Assembly (NCBI RefSeq): GCF_024197615.1
Contig: NZ_JAKUKE010000001.1
Location: 834,424-898,423 of the forward strand
Direction of reading: 5' to 3'
DNA: 64,000 nt
Origin: Desulfuromonas sp. KJ2020
GTDB lineage: Bacteria > Desulfobacterota > Desulfuromonadia > Desulfuromonadales > SZUA-540
The notes below the pieces were generated by a model. It made no database searches. It was not told the origin of the DNA and was given only the letters and a program-made list of their open reading frames with translations. Positions within the stretch are counted from its first letter, which is position 1. Every line of letters starts with the position of its first letter. Position numbers and translations under genes: made by a program. Of the stretch, positions 40,256 through 50,692 are shown one piece after another.

Positions 40256-42169
40256 ATGAAAGGCATGGTAATCGGGGTCCTGGCCCTGTGGTTCGGTCTG
40301 GCCGGCGTGCCATTGGCACTGGCCGTGGAACAAGAGGTGCAGGTGTTGCCGGTAGCGGCAGCGGCCGCACCGGACCAGCAGGCCTTCGAGACGGGCAAAA
40401 CCTTGCTGTCTTTGGGTCAGCAGGAAGCCGCCCTGGTGGCACTGCGGACTTTTCTGGAGGATTATCCCGCTTCCGATTATGCGCCTCAGGCCCACCTGCT
40501 GTTGGCCAGGATCTTTCAGACCCGTGGAGAGACGGACCTGGTTTTTCTTCACCTGAACCGTGTCCCGGAAAGTGCCAAGGGACCGGAAGGCCGGATCGTT
40601 GAAGGAGCCGCCCTGGTTTCGGCCGGCCACCTTGAACGCGGCCTGGCTTTGTTGACGGGGGTCCAGTCGGTCACGCTGCCAGTTGAAATCCGGATGCTGC
40701 GCCTGAATGCGCTGGCTGAGGCATATGCCCTGCAGGACAGGCATCTTGAAGCGTTGGTGTTGATGCACCGGATGGGGGAGCTGAATGCGGCGGTGCTCGT
40801 TCGCGCCCAGCGCGCCATGCGTGAAGAATTACGTGATGATGAGTTGGCCGAGGCCGCCTTCATGTTTGCCGGCGGCCCCTTAGGCCTTGAAGCCGATTAC
40901 GTGCTGGCCACTCGCGCTTTTGAGCGGGGAGACAGGCAAAGAGCCGGGCGTCTGCTGGAGCGCCTTGCCCAGGCGAAAAAAGATTTTCCCTCCCGGGCGG
41001 AAGCCCTGAATCTTCTGGACCGGATAACCGGTCGGCCCTGGCTGCAGCGAACCATTGGGGCGGTGTTGCCTTTGACTGGAAAGTTTGCCCCTTTTGGCGA
41101 ACTGGTGCGTAAAGGCATGGCGCTGGCCGCTAACATCGAAGAGGAAGGCGGTTCGGAGGTTAACCTAGTTTTTCGTGATGGCGGAGGCGAAGCCGAGACC
41201 GCGGCCGCTGCCGTCAGAACGTTGGCCAGGGAAGACCGCGTCATGGCGGTAGCCGGTCCCCTGTCCGGCGTGGCCGCCGAAGCCGCTGCTGTGACCGCGC
41301 AGTCAGAGGCGGTGCCGCTCATGGCTCTCTCTCCGCGAGACGGTCTAGCTACGATCGGCTCCTACGTGTTCCGAAATTCCCTGACCAGCCGCTTGCAGGT
41401 GGAAGCATTGGCCCACTACGCCGTGGTTGAAAAAGGACTGCTCGGTTTCGCCGTTCTTTACCCGGAAAATCGACTGGGTCGGGAGATGGCGGAACTCTTC
41501 ACCGCCGCCGTGGAGGCACGCGGCGGGGTCGTAGTGAAGACTCAAGGCTTTCCGACGGAAGGTACGGATTTTCGCCGCTCCATCAAATTGCTGCTGAACC
41601 AGGATCCTGATGCGCCGGAAGAAGAAGCGCCGGCGGAAGAAGAGGAGTCGGGCGAAGAAGCGGAGTCGGTCGAAGAAGAGACGTCTGTCTGCGCCACGCT
41701 GGATTTTGAGGCGCTCTTTATTCCGGATTACGCCGACCGCGTCGGCTTGCTGGTGCCCCAGCTGGCCTATTACGAGGTTGAGAATGTGCAGCTTCTCGGC
41801 ATCAACGGCTGGAATTCACCGGAGTTGATTCGCGTGGCCGGTAATTATGTGGAAAAAGCTGTTTTTGTCGACGGATTCTTCCCTTACAGCCCTTATCCCT
41901 TCGTCCAGGATTTTGTCGCTCGCTATTTCGAGGTCTACGGAGAAGAGCCGTCTATCCTGGAGGCTCAGGGCTATGACGTCGCCACCATCCTGTTGTCGAT
42001 TCTGTCGCGTCCGGAGATAAGGACGAGAGAAGACTTTCGGCAGGCGCTCATGCAGGTCGTCAACTATCCCGGTGTCACCGGGGCCACCTCTTTCAACACG
42101 GATGGCGAGGCGGAAAAGGTTCTTTTTCTGCTGCAGGTTCAGAACGGAAATATCGTGCAGATCAATTGA
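40256..42169 (+). CDS. Periplasmic-binding-protein-like penicillin-binding-protein activator (LppC/LivJ type)
   Basis: A 637-residue exported protein: signal peptide (1-24), helical TPR-like region (about 40-260), and a type I periplasmic-binding domain (about 275-637; TIGAVLPLTGKFAPFGELVRKG, split as TIGAVLPLTGKFAPFG and ELVRKG). The architecture is that of LpoA/YraM-type activators and of amino-acid-binding relatives. An acidic insert of roughly 30 residues (DAPEEEAPAEEEESGEEAES, about 448-475) interrupts the binding domain. The start at 40256 follows GGAAGGGGGAG; it lies 51 bp after dnaJ and may be read through from it. Confidence 0.82.
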   Translation: MKGMVIGVLALWFGLAGVPLALAVEQEVQVLPVAAAAAPDQQAFETGKTLLSLGQQEAALVALRTFLEDYPASDYAPQAHLLLARIFQTRGETDLVFLHLNRVPESAKGPEGRIVEGAALVSAGHLERGLALLTGVQSVTLPVEIRMLRLNALAEAYALQDRHLEALVLMHRMGELNAAVLVRAQRAMREELRDDELAEAAFMFAGGPLGLEADYVLATRAFERGDRQRAGRLLERLAQAKKDFPSRAEALNLLDRITGRPWLQRTIGAVLPLTGKFAPFGELVRKGMALAANIEEEGGSEVNLVFRDGGGEAETAAAAVRTLAREDRVMAVAGPLSGVAAEAAAVTAQSEAVPLMALSPRDGLATIGSYVFRNSLTSRLQVEALAHYAVVEKGLLGFAVLYPENRLGREMAELFTAAVEARGGVVVKTQGFPTEGTDFRRSIKLLLNQDPDAPEEEAPAEEEESGEEAESVEEETSVCATLDFEALFIPDYADRVGLLVPQLAYYEVENVQLLGINGWNSPELIRVAGNYVEKAVFVDGFFPYSPYPFVQDFVARYFEVYGEEPSILEAQGYDVATILLSILSRPEIRTREDFRQALMQVVNYPGVTGATSFNTDGEAEKVLFLLQVQNGNIVQIN

Positions 42170-42207
42170 TTATCACGAGGTCTCCCGCGGCATGGCCCTT
42201 TGGCGCC

Positions 42208-43122
42208 TCAGCTCTCTTCGCCAAGTTGCAGCAGGGCAAAGAGCAGGCGGGTTTTTGCCATATCGACATGCCTGGCTGACGCCAGGGACAGGGCTCTGCC
42301 GTAGATGGCGTCCAGCTCAAGGGGGCGCCCTTCCTGCCGATCGATCATCATGCTGGGGCGATAATCGCCCATCGTTTCGGTTACCTCCAAAAGACGGGGA
42401 ACAACCTCGGCCGCCTCAATGGGGGAGCTGAGCCCCTGCGCGTTGGCGCCGGCGATGACTTCTCGCATGATGGCTTCCACCTCTTGTTGAATGGCGGTTG
42501 AGGCGAGCAGGTCTCCGGTGGGGCGCTGGGTCAGGGCGCAGAGTCCGTTGAACGGGATATTCCAGACCAGTTTTTCCCAGCGGGCTCTGGCGAGATCAGC
42601 GACCGCCTCGCAGGGGACGCCGGCCTGCCGGAAGAGTGCCGCGGTCTCTTCCGCCCGTGCCGAGGCGCCACCCCTGAATTCTCCCAGCCGTATGGCCCCC
42701 TGCCCCAGATGGTGGACAGTGCCGGGTTCCCCGCGATTGGAGCACAAAAACGCCACACCCCCCATGACACGATCCTCGCCAAAGGTAGCAGCCAGCCGTT
42801 CTTCGTTCCCCAGACCGTTTTGCAGGGTCAGAAGAACGGTATTTTCGCCCACCGCCGGTCGGCAGAGTTCGGGCAGCTGATCATTGTGAAAAGTTTTCAG
42901 GCCGACAATGACCAAGTCGGCATGATCCAGATCGGCGGCCGCCTTGACACCGCGGACCACGGGGAGGTGAAAGTCGCCAGTTACCGAGGTGACGGTCAGC
43001 CCCTTCTCGCGGATCGCCGTATAGTCCCGCCTCAACAGAAACTGAACGTCATGGCCGCTTCGCTGCAGCATGGCCCCGTAGTAAAGACCGAGAGCCCCAG
43101 CTCCGATAATGGCTATTTTCAT
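42208..43122 (-). CDS. panE: Ketopantoate reductase family (PanE/ApbA) protein
   Basis: A 304-residue protein with the N-terminal dinucleotide-binding motif IIGAGALGLYYG (5-16), a central LQNGLGNEE segment and the catalytic lysine in ARWEKLVWN, then the C-terminal dimer domain ending near EGRPLELDAIYG. PanE reduces 2-dehydropantoate to pantoate with NADPH in coenzyme A synthesis. Paralogues with other substrates exist, so the exact reaction is likely but not certain. It is divergent from carD. Confidence 0.85.
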   Translation of the reverse strand: MKIAIIGAGALGLYYGAMLQRSGHDVQFLLRRDYTAIREKGLTVTSVTGDFHLPVVRGVKAAADLDHADLVIVGLKTFHNDQLPELCRPAVGENTVLLTLQNGLGNEERLAATFGEDRVMGGVAFLCSNRGEPGTVHHLGQGAIRLGEFRGGASARAEETAALFRQAGVPCEAVADLARARWEKLVWNIPFNGLCALTQRPTGDLLASTAIQQEVEAIMREVIAGANAQGLSSPIEAAEVVPRLLEVTETMGDYRPSMMIDRQEGRPLELDAIYGRALSLASARHVDMAKTRLLFALLQLGEES

Positions 43123-43255
43123 GGTCCGAGCGTCCTTTCGTGAGCAGTGAATACCGGGTTGGCGCAGGGAGACAAAATAACACGAACAACCAGAAATAAC
43201 AGGTCAAAATGCGATGGATCAGGGGAGGCACCGGAGCTCAAACCGTCTGCACCTG

Positions 43256-43284
43256 TTGACCAAAGTGGTTGACTGTGGTATATT
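43256..43284 (+). promoter_or_regulatory. Sigma-70 promoter of carD
   Basis: TTGACC (43256-43261), exactly 17 bases, TATATT (43279-43284), 28 bp before the carD ATG. A second TTGACT at 43269-43274 overlaps the spacer. Confidence 0.85.
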
Positions 43285-43311
43285 TTCAAGGTTTCCGAAA
43301 GGGGAAAAAGC

Positions 43312-43797
43312 ATGTTTAAAGTCGGTGATAAGGCAGTATACCCCGCACAAGGGGTAGGGGTGATCGAGGCGATTGAAGCCAAGGAGTTTGCCGGACAAAA
43401 GCATGAGTTTTATGTCCTTCGGATCGTTGACAGCGATATGCTTATCATGGTTCCGGTATCCAATGCAGGCAATGTGGGTTTGCGGGGTCTGATCGGCAAG
43501 GACCAGATTCCCTCTCTTTACGATGTGCTCGGCGACAAGCAGGCAGATGCCAGCGGCGGCGTCTCCTGGAGCAGAAGGCAGCGGGAATACAACGAAAAGA
43601 TCAAGTCCGGCGATCTCTTTGAGGTGGCGGAAGTTCTTCGCGAGCTCTATCTCATCAAGGAAGGCAAGGAGCTTTCCTACGGGGAGAAAAAGGTTCTCGA
43701 GCTGGCCCGTAAGCTGCTGGTCAAAGAAATTGCGTTGGCGGAAGGCGCCGAGGAGAACCTAGTCGTCGAGCGCCTGGAAAACTGCTTCCTGAACTAG
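43312..43797 (+). CDS. carD: CarD/CdnL family transcription regulator
   Basis: A 161-residue protein with the RNA-polymerase-interaction Tudor-like domain at the start (FKVGDKAVYPAQGVGVIEAI) and a helical C-terminal domain that contacts promoter DNA (about 75-160). CarD/CdnL proteins stabilise the open complex, notably at rRNA promoters. AAAGGGGAAAAAGC precedes the ATG. It has its own promoter and terminator. Confidence 0.93.
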   Translation: MFKVGDKAVYPAQGVGVIEAIEAKEFAGQKHEFYVLRIVDSDMLIMVPVSNAGNVGLRGLIGKDQIPSLYDVLGDKQADASGGVSWSRRQREYNEKIKSGDLFEVAEVLRELYLIKEGKELSYGEKKVLELARKLLVKEIALAEGAEENLVVERLENCFLN

Positions 43798-43818
43798 GAG
43801 TGCGCCAACCATTTCCAT

Positions 43819-43857
43819 GAAACCGGACGCCTTGGCGTCTGGTTTTTCTTTTTCGAC
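43819..43857 (+). terminator. Terminator after carD
   Basis: ACCGGACGCC pairs with GGCGTCTGGT around a TT loop, followed by TTTTCTTTTT. It is about 25 bp after the carD stop. Confidence 0.88.
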
Positions 43858-43954
43858 TTCATAGGGTCAACCGTTGTAGAGACGGGATTCACGACAGCCT
43901 TCAATCCCTGCTCCGCACGGTTGCGGGGATGCGGCTCGTCTTTTTCGGAGCAGC

Positions 43955-44659
43955 ATGAGTGTCATCGTTCTGATCCCCGCCGCCGGCCTGGGGCGCCGTA
44001 TGGGAGCCGCTGTCAACAAGCAGTACCTCCGTCTGGCGGGACGACCCATTCTGGCTCATACCCTCGCCTGTTTCGACCATCATCCCCTCGTTGATGCGAT
44101 TTATGTCATCTCTCCCCCAGCGGAGATCTCCTTCTGCCAGAAGGAGGTGGTGCGCCGGTACGGTTTCGCCAAGGTGCGGGAGATCGTGGCAGGCGGCGCC
44201 GAGCGCCAGGATTCCGTGCGTCATGGCTTGCTGGCCTGCGGTGCGAACCCCGACGACATCATTCTGATTCATGACGGGGTGCGTCCCTTCTTCCCTGCCC
44301 ATCGTCTGGCGGATCTCGTCGAGAGCGCCAAGCGTACTGGCGCCTGCCTGGCGGGGGTGCCAGTCAAAGATACCATTAAGGAAGTACGGCAAGGGATGGT
44401 GTCTGGCACCCCGGATCGCAGTTGCCTCTGGCAGGCGCAGACCCCCCAGGCCTTCCGTTTCGAGATTATCGCCAAGGCCCACCAGCAGGCGCTGGCGGAT
44501 GGTTTTCTCGGCACGGATGACGCCAGTCTGGTGGAGCGACTGGGACTGCCCGTAGCCATGGTCGAGGGCGACTACCGCAACATCAAGATCACAACGCCGG
44601 AAGATCTGGTGGCCGCCGAGGCCATCTGGCGGGCCGGCCAGGAGGATTCCCCATGCTGA
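43955..44659 (+). CDS. ispD: 2-C-methyl-D-erythritol 4-phosphate cytidylyltransferase
   Basis: A 234-residue nucleotidyltransferase with the CTP-binding motif [17 protein letters not shown] (residues 8-24), DGVRPF and [10 protein letters not shown]. It catalyses the third step of the MEP isoprenoid pathway. The start ATG 43955 follows GGAG. It overlaps ispF by seven bases; the two consecutive-pathway genes are clearly coupled. Confidence 0.96.
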   Translation: MSVIVLIPAAGLGRRMGAAVNKQYLRLAGRPILAHTLACFDHHPLVDAIYVISPPAEISFCQKEVVRRYGFAKVREIVAGGAERQDSVRHGLLACGANPDDIILIHDGVRPFFPAHRLADLVESAKRTGACLAGVPVKDTIKEVRQGMVSGTPDRSCLWQAQTPQAFRFEIIAKAHQQALADGFLGTDDASLVERLGLPVAMVEGDYRNIKITTPEDLVAAEAIWRAGQEDSPC

Positions 44660-45135
44660 GAGTCGGTCATGGCTACGATGTCCACGGTCTGGTACCGGAT
44701 CGGAAACTCATTCTTGGTGGCGTTGAGATTCCCTATGAACTCGGCCTGCTGGGCCACTCCGATGCGGACGTCCTCCTGCACGCCATCTGTGACGCGATCC
44801 TGGGGGCCTTGGCTCTCGGGGATATCGGCCGGCACTTTCCCGATACCGATCCGGCTTATCGGGGCATCTCCAGCCTGGTCCTGCTCAGACATGTCATGAC
44901 ACTGGCAGAAGAGAAGGGCTACGCCATCGGCAATATCGATGCGACCGTCATCGCTCAACGCCCCAAACTGGCCCCTTATATCGGGGAGATGGTCCGCCAT
45001 ATTGCCGAAGCCTGCACCACGGAGAGCACCAGAGTCAATGTGAAGGCGACCACGACGGAAAAACTGGGATTCGAGGGGCGGGGTGAGGGCATTTCGACCC
45101 ACGCCGTTGTCCTCCTGCAGAAGATCAGGGACTAA
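44653..45135 (+). CDS. ispF: 2-C-methyl-D-erythritol 2,4-cyclodiphosphate synthase
   Basis: A 160-residue trimeric enzyme with zinc ligands in GYDVHGL (D8, H10), [14 protein letters not shown] (about 34-47; H42-type ligand) and the closing [12 protein letters not shown]. It makes the cyclic diphosphate from CDP-ME-2-phosphate. It starts inside the ispD 3' end. A short hairpin with T-run follows. Confidence 0.96.
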   Translation: MLRVGHGYDVHGLVPDRKLILGGVEIPYELGLLGHSDADVLLHAICDAILGALALGDIGRHFPDTDPAYRGISSLVLLRHVMTLAEEKGYAIGNIDATVIAQRPKLAPYIGEMVRHIAEACTTESTRVNVKATTTEKLGFEGRGEGISTHAVVLLQKIRD

Positions 45136-45150
45136 AAGCACGGCTATTTG

Positions 45151-45171
45151 ATGGCCTGAAGGGCCTTTTTT
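45151..45171 (+). terminator. Weak terminator after ispF
   Basis: GGCC, loop TGAAG, GGCC and six T residues, 18 bp after the ispF stop. The stem is short. Confidence 0.5.
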
Positions 45172-45195
45172 ACAGAACACAGGGAAGGATTCCTT

Positions 45196-46884
45196 ATGAG
45201 CACGCCAGACGCTGCACCGGTATCTCACTTTATCCGTAACATCATCAGTGCCGACCTCAAGGAACAGAGAGTGGTGGGGCCGGTGGTGACGCGATTTCCG
45301 CCGGAGCCCAATGGTTACCTGCACATCGGCCATGCCAAGTCCATCTGTCTGAATTTCGGCCTGGCGGCCGATTTCGGCGGGCGCTGCCATCTGCGTCTGG
45401 ACGACACCAATCCGGAAAAGGAGAGCGTCGAGTATGTCGAGGCCATTAAGGATGCCGTGCGCTGGCTGGGTTTCGACTGGGGAGAGCACCTCTACTACGC
45501 CTCGGATTATTACGAGCAGCTCTACGATTTTGCCTGCCAGCTCATTGCGGCTGGCAAGGCCTATGTCGACAGCCTCAAGCCGGACGAGGTACGCGCCATG
45601 CGCGGCACCCTGACCGAGCCGGGGCAGGAGAGCCCCTACCGCAGCCGTACCGTCGAGGAGAATCTGGACCTCTTTCGCCGCATGCGGGCCGGCGAGTTCC
45701 CGGACGGCGCCCATACGCTGCGTGCCAAGATCGATATGACCTCGCCCAACATGAATCTGCGCGATCCGGTCATGTACCGCATCCAGCGGGCGAGCCATTA
45801 CCGTACGGGCAATCAGTGGTGCATCTACCCGATGTACGACTTCGCCCACCCCTTGTCGGACGCCATTGAAGGGGTGACCCATTCCATCTGCACGCTGGAG
45901 TTCGAAGATCATCGACCCCTCTACGACTGGTTTATCGATAATCTGAGCCTGCCCAGCCGCCCCCGTCAGTATGAGTTTGCCCGTCTCAACCTTGAATACA
46001 CCGTGATGAGCAAACGCAAGCTGCTGGAGCTGGTGCAGAAGAAGGACGTAGCGGGTTGGGATGACCCCCGCATGCCGACCATTGCCGGCCTGCGCCGACG
46101 CGGCTTCACCCCCACGGCTATCCGCACCTTCTGTGACCGGATCGGCGTCGGCAAGAGCGACAGCTGGATCGACATGAGCGTCCTCGAGGATTGCCTGCGC
46201 GAAGACCTCAATGAAACGGCGCCCCGGGTTATGGGCGTACTTCGCCCCCTCAAGCTGGTCATCGAGAATTACCCGGAAGACCAGGTGGAGGAATTCGAAG
46301 CAGCCAATCATCCCCAGCGCCCCGAAATGGGCAGCCGCCTCGTGCCCTTCTGCCGGGAAGTCTATATCGACCGCGAGGACTTCATGGAAGATCCGCCCAA
46401 AAAGTTTTTCCGGCTGGCGCCGGGGCAGGAGGTCCGCCTGCGCTATGGCTACATCATCAAATGCGAGCGCGTCATCAAGGACGAGCAGACGGGCGAGGTA
46501 GTTGAAGTGCGCTGCAGCTACGATCCCCAGACTCGGGGGGCGGCCCCGGCCGACGGCCGCAAGGTCAAGGGAACGATCCACTGGGTGTCGGCCCGGCATG
46601 CGGTCGAGGCCGAGGTGCGGCTTTACGACCGTCTCTTCAGCCAGGCCAACCCGTCCGGGGACAAGGACGGCACCGACTACCGGAGCCACCTCAATTCCGA
46701 CTCCCTGGAAGTTCTGGTGAAATGCCCGGTCGAGCCTTCGCTGGCCCAGGCTGCGACCGGGCAGGTCTTCCAGTTTGAGCGCCAGGGCTATTTCTGTGTC
46801 GATGCACGGGATTCAGCGGCCGGAGCCCTGGTTTTCAATCGGGCGGCCACCCTCAGGGATTCCTGGGCCAAGGCGGGCAACTGA
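45196..46884 (+). CDS. glnS: Glutaminyl-tRNA synthetase
   Basis: A 562-residue class I synthetase with the HIGH motif in YLHIGHAKS and KMSKS-equivalent VMSKRKL, and the GlnRS anticodon-binding beta-barrel domain (about 345-560). The GlnRS-specific [11 protein letters not shown] segment separates it from GluRS. GAGCAC... follows an AGGGAAGG ribosome site. Having GlnRS suggests direct Gln-tRNA charging. Probably monocistronic. Confidence 0.96.
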   Translation: MSTPDAAPVSHFIRNIISADLKEQRVVGPVVTRFPPEPNGYLHIGHAKSICLNFGLAADFGGRCHLRLDDTNPEKESVEYVEAIKDAVRWLGFDWGEHLYYASDYYEQLYDFACQLIAAGKAYVDSLKPDEVRAMRGTLTEPGQESPYRSRTVEENLDLFRRMRAGEFPDGAHTLRAKIDMTSPNMNLRDPVMYRIQRASHYRTGNQWCIYPMYDFAHPLSDAIEGVTHSICTLEFEDHRPLYDWFIDNLSLPSRPRQYEFARLNLEYTVMSKRKLLELVQKKDVAGWDDPRMPTIAGLRRRGFTPTAIRTFCDRIGVGKSDSWIDMSVLEDCLREDLNETAPRVMGVLRPLKLVIENYPEDQVEEFEAANHPQRPEMGSRLVPFCREVYIDREDFMEDPPKKFFRLAPGQEVRLRYGYIIKCERVIKDEQTGEVVEVRCSYDPQTRGAAPADGRKVKGTIHWVSARHAVEAEVRLYDRLFSQANPSGDKDGTDYRSHLNSDSLEVLVKCPVEPSLAQAATGQVFQFERQGYFCVDARDSAAGALVFNRAATLRDSWAKAGN

Positions 46885-46890
46885 CCCTCC

Positions 46891-46919
46891 CCAAGGGTCC
46901 GTTGATCCGAAACCCTTGG
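46891..46919. repeat. Inverted repeat after glnS
   Basis: CCAAGGGT (46891-46898) and ACCCTTGG (46912-46919) around 13 bases, just after the glnS stop, without a T-run. A weak terminator or message-end structure. Confidence 0.4.
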
Positions 46920-47023
46920 TCAAATGGGGTTTCCATGACGGGTATCCTGTGCTATTAAGGTGAGACCGTCGGCCCCGCGCTGGCGGCTCTCAATTCAAGG
47001 CCAGACAAGGAGAATCTTTTTTC

Positions 47024-48505
47024 ATGACCTTGCGCGTTTTCAATACCCTCAGCGGCAACAAGGAAGAATTCGTACCGCTGCAGCCCGGTAAGGTGGGCAT
47101 GTACGTCTGTGGCGTCACGGTCTACGACTACTGCCACATCGGCCATGCCCGGGCCAATATCGTCTTTGACATCGTCTACCGTTATCTGCGTTTTGCCGGT
47201 TACGACGTCACCTACGTGCGCAATTACACCGACGTCGACGACAAGATTATCAAGCGGGCCAATGAGCGGGGGATTTCCAGCAAGGAGCTCTCCGAAGAAT
47301 TCATCCGGGCTTTTGACGAGGATATGGCCGCTCTGGGCCTGGAACAGCCGACCCACCAGCCCAAGGCGACCGAGTTCATTCCCCAGATCCAGGCCATTGT
47401 GCAGAGACTGATCGATAAAGGGATGGCCTACGAAGCGGAGGGGGACGTCTATTACGCCGTCGATAAATTTCCCGACTATCTCAAACTGAGCAAGCGCAAC
47501 ATGGACGAGATGCGGGCCGGCGCCCGTATCGCGCCCGGGGAACGCAAGCGCAACCCCATGGATTTTGCCCTGTGGAAGGCCGCCAAGCCGGGGGAGCCCG
47601 CCTGGGAGTCGCCCTGGGGACCGGGACGGCCGGGCTGGCACATCGAGTGCTCGGCCATGTCGGTGGAATTTCTCGGGGAGTCCTTCGATATTCATGGCGG
47701 CGGCAAAGATCTGGTCTTTCCCCACCATGAAAACGAAATAGCCCAGAGTGAAGGTGCTTTTGAGCAGCCCTTTGTCAAATACTGGCTGCACAACGGCTTC
47801 GTCAACGTGAACCAGGAGAAGATGAGCAAGTCCCTGGGCAATTTCTTTACCATCCGCGACATCCTGAAAAAATACGATCCCGAAGTGGTGCGCTTCTTCA
47901 TCCTGTCGGCCCACTACCGTTCTCCCATCGATTTCTCTGACCAGAACCTGGAGGACGCCAAGGCCGGGCTGACCCGCTTTTACGAATCCCTCAAAGCGGC
48001 CCACGATATCCTCGAGAAGACGCCGATTCCCAGCCAGGTTCCCTGTGAAGTGGTCAAGGACGAGGAACGGGAGGTCTATGACCGCATCGAAGCCCTGGAA
48101 GACCGCTTCTGCGAGGCCATGGACGATGACTTCAACACCGCTCTGGCCATTGGCCATCTCTTCGAAGCGGTTCGCGGCATGAATCGCATCATGGGCGAAA
48201 AGCGTTTCGACGAATGCCCGCTGTCCCTGCTGGTTCTTAAAGACGGTCTGACCAAGGTCGAGAAGCTGGGGGGTGTCCTGGGACTCTTCCGTTCCGCACC
48301 GGCCGTCTGGCTGGCTAAAACCCAGGAAGAAGGTCTCGCCGACAGTGGCCTGAGTCCGGCCGTGATCGAAAACCTGATCGAGGAACGCAAGCAGGCCCGA
48401 AAAAACCGGGATTTCGCCCGGGCCGACGCCATCCGCGACGAGCTGGCCGCCAAGGGTGTTCTTTTGCTGGACTCGCCCGAGGGGACGACCTGGAAACTCA
48501 AGTAG
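47024..48505 (+). CDS. cysS: Cysteinyl-tRNA synthetase
   Basis: A 493-residue class I synthetase with the zinc-site [17 protein letters not shown] (residues 26-42; HIGH at 38-41), the [12 protein letters not shown] zinc ligands, and KMSKS in EKMSKSLGN. The length is full. ACAAGGAGAATC gives the ribosome site. A terminator follows before uvrB. Confidence 0.97.
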   Translation: MTLRVFNTLSGNKEEFVPLQPGKVGMYVCGVTVYDYCHIGHARANIVFDIVYRYLRFAGYDVTYVRNYTDVDDKIIKRANERGISSKELSEEFIRAFDEDMAALGLEQPTHQPKATEFIPQIQAIVQRLIDKGMAYEAEGDVYYAVDKFPDYLKLSKRNMDEMRAGARIAPGERKRNPMDFALWKAAKPGEPAWESPWGPGRPGWHIECSAMSVEFLGESFDIHGGGKDLVFPHHENEIAQSEGAFEQPFVKYWLHNGFVNVNQEKMSKSLGNFFTIRDILKKYDPEVVRFFILSAHYRSPIDFSDQNLEDAKAGLTRFYESLKAAHDILEKTPIPSQVPCEVVKDEEREVYDRIEALEDRFCEAMDDDFNTALAIGHLFEAVRGMNRIMGEKRFDECPLSLLVLKDGLTKVEKLGGVLGLFRSAPAVWLAKTQEEGLADSGLSPAVIENLIEERKQARKNRDFARADAIRDELAAKGVLLLDSPEGTTWKLK

Positions 48506-48541
48506 TGGACGATGGATAAACAGCGGCAAAAAGGCAAGACT

Positions 48542-48563
48542 GGGGGCGAATGAGCCCCCTTTT
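48542..48563 (+). terminator. Terminator after cysS
   Basis: GGGGGC (48542-48547), loop GAATGA, GCCCCC (48554-48559) and TTTT. Confidence 0.7.
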
Positions 48564-48598
48564 GCGTTTGGGACGCCCGCCGGCGAAAGGGTGCAGCC

Positions 48599-50593
48599 AT
48601 GGCACGGTTCGAACTGAAATCCGACTATCAGCCCCGCGGCGATCAGCCGCGCGCCATCAAGGAACTGGTGGAAGGAGTCCAACGCCAGGATCCCCATCAG
48701 GTCCTGCTGGGCGTGACGGGTTCCGGCAAGACCTTCACCATGGCCAACGTGGTCGCCGAAGTGCAGCGGCCCACACTGGTGCTGGCCCACAACAAGACGC
48801 TGGCCGCCCAGCTTTACGGGGAGTTCAAGGAGCTTTTCCCCAACAACGCCGTGGAGTATTTCGTCTCCTACTACGATTACTACCAGCCCGAAGCCTACGT
48901 TCCCTCCACCGACACCTTCATCGAGAAGGATTCCTCCATCAACGAAGAGATCGACAAGCTGCGCCACAGTGCCACGCGCAGCCTGCTCAGCCGGCGGGAC
49001 GTCCTCATCGTGGCCTCCGTTTCCTGCATCTACGGTCTCGGTTCGCCAGAGGCCTATTACGGCATGCTGGTCGGGCTGGAAGAAGGGATGGAACTTCCCC
49101 GCGACGAATTGCTGCGCAAGCTGGTGGAGATCCAGTACAGCCGCAACGATGTCGACTTTCATCGCGGCACCTTCCGGGTGCGGGGGGACACCGTCGAGAT
49201 CTTTCCGGCCTACGAAGAAGACCGGGCCCTGCGCGTCACCTATTTCGGCGATGAGATCGAATCGATCAGCGAGGTCGATCCCCTGCGTGGCCGGATCATC
49301 GACCGCCTGCCGAAGACGGCCATCTTCCCCGCCAGTCACTACGTGGCCACCAAACCGACCCTCGACCGCGCCATCGTCGAAATTCAGGACGAGCTTCGGG
49401 AACGCATCCAGTATTTCCGCGCCAACAACATGCTGCTGGAAGCGCAGCGCATCGAACAGCGCACCCTCTTCGATATCGAGATGATGGAAGAGATGGGCTA
49501 CTGTCAGGGAATCGAAAACTATTCCCGCTTTCTCGATGGTCGCCAGCCCGGTAAGCCGCCGGCCACCCTCTTCGACTACTTCCCCGAAGATGCCCTGCTC
49601 TTCATCGACGAGAGCCATGCCACCGTGTCCCAGATCGGGGCCATGTACCGCGGCGACCGCTCGCGCAAGGAAACCCTCGTCAACTTCGGTTTCCGCCTGC
49701 CCTCGGCGCTTGACAACCGGCCGCTGACCTTCGAGGAGTTTGAGGCCAAGGGGATACAGACGGTGTACGTTTCGGCCACTCCCGCCGACTATGAACTCCA
49801 GAAGGCGCAAGGCGTGGTGGTGGAACAGATCGTGCGCCCGACGGGACTCGTCGATCCCCCCATCGAGGTGCGTCCGGCCGGTGAGCAGGTCGACGACCTC
49901 ATTCACGAAATCCGGGCGACGGCAGCGGCCGGTGAGCGGGTGCTGGTGACGACCCTGACCAAGCGCATGGCCGAAGATCTCACCGCCTATCTTGAAGAGC
50001 TCCAGATCAAGGTGCGCTACCTCCATTCGGACATCCACACGGTGGAGCGCATGGAGATCATCCGTGATCTGCGCCAGGGGGTTTTCGATGTCCTTATCGG
50101 CATCAACCTGCTGCGGGAGGGGCTCGATATTCCGGAGGTCTCCCTGGTGGCCATTCTCGACGCCGACAAGGAGGGTTTCCTGCGCAGCGAGCGCTCGCTG
50201 ATTCAGACCTGCGGGCGGGCGGCCCGCAACGTCAACGGCCACGTCATCATGTATGGCGACCGCATCACCCGCTCCATGCAGGCCTGCATCGACGAGACCC
50301 AACGCCGCCGCACCGCCCAGCTGGCCTACAACGAGGCCCATGGCATTACCCCGGAGACGGTCAAGAAGTCGCTGCGCACCATTCTGGAGGATATTGCCGA
50401 AAAGGATTATGTCGAGGTACCCCTGGCCGCGGAGGCGCCGGACAAATATCGCAGCGCCAAAGAGATCGAAAAGGAAATCAAGGAGCTGCGTCAGCAGATG
50501 CTGCAGGCGGCCGCCGAACTTGAATTTGAAAAGGCGGCCGAATACCGGGATCGCCTGCTGGCCTTGGAAAAGTATGATCTGGGGTTGAAGTAG
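48599..50593 (+). CDS. uvrB: Excinuclease ABC subunit B
   Basis: A 664-residue helicase-like protein with Walker A GVTGSGKT (about 40-47), the beta-hairpin [20 protein letters not shown] (residues 93-112) that wedges the DNA, helicase motif [18 protein letters not shown] and the C-terminal UVR domain ([20 protein letters not shown]). It verifies damage and recruits UvrC in nucleotide excision repair. The gene is whole. A very long antisense frame over cysS-uvrB is an artefact. Confidence 0.98.
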   Translation: MARFELKSDYQPRGDQPRAIKELVEGVQRQDPHQVLLGVTGSGKTFTMANVVAEVQRPTLVLAHNKTLAAQLYGEFKELFPNNAVEYFVSYYDYYQPEAYVPSTDTFIEKDSSINEEIDKLRHSATRSLLSRRDVLIVASVSCIYGLGSPEAYYGMLVGLEEGMELPRDELLRKLVEIQYSRNDVDFHRGTFRVRGDTVEIFPAYEEDRALRVTYFGDEIESISEVDPLRGRIIDRLPKTAIFPASHYVATKPTLDRAIVEIQDELRERIQYFRANNMLLEAQRIEQRTLFDIEMMEEMGYCQGIENYSRFLDGRQPGKPPATLFDYFPEDALLFIDESHATVSQIGAMYRGDRSRKETLVNFGFRLPSALDNRPLTFEEFEAKGIQTVYVSATPADYELQKAQGVVVEQIVRPTGLVDPPIEVRPAGEQVDDLIHEIRATAAAGERVLVTTLTKRMAEDLTAYLEELQIKVRYLHSDIHTVERMEIIRDLRQGVFDVLIGINLLREGLDIPEVSLVAILDADKEGFLRSERSLIQTCGRAARNVNGHVIMYGDRITRSMQACIDETQRRRTAQLAYNEAHGITPETVKKSLRTILEDIAEKDYVEVPLAAEAPDKYRSAKEIEKEIKELRQQMLQAAAELEFEKAAEYRDRLLALEKYDLGLK

Positions 50594-50692
50594 AAAGCGT
50601 GCCGCCGAGCGCAATGGCCTCGAAGCAAGCCGGGGAAAACCTGTTAAGCTGTTAGGACGAATGGACAAACCCGCATGTGATGGAGGTTAACG

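Noticed and set aside
46955-50668. 1237-codon antisense ORF over cysS and uvrB
   Set aside because: It is a codon-bias shadow spanning two well-supported genes.
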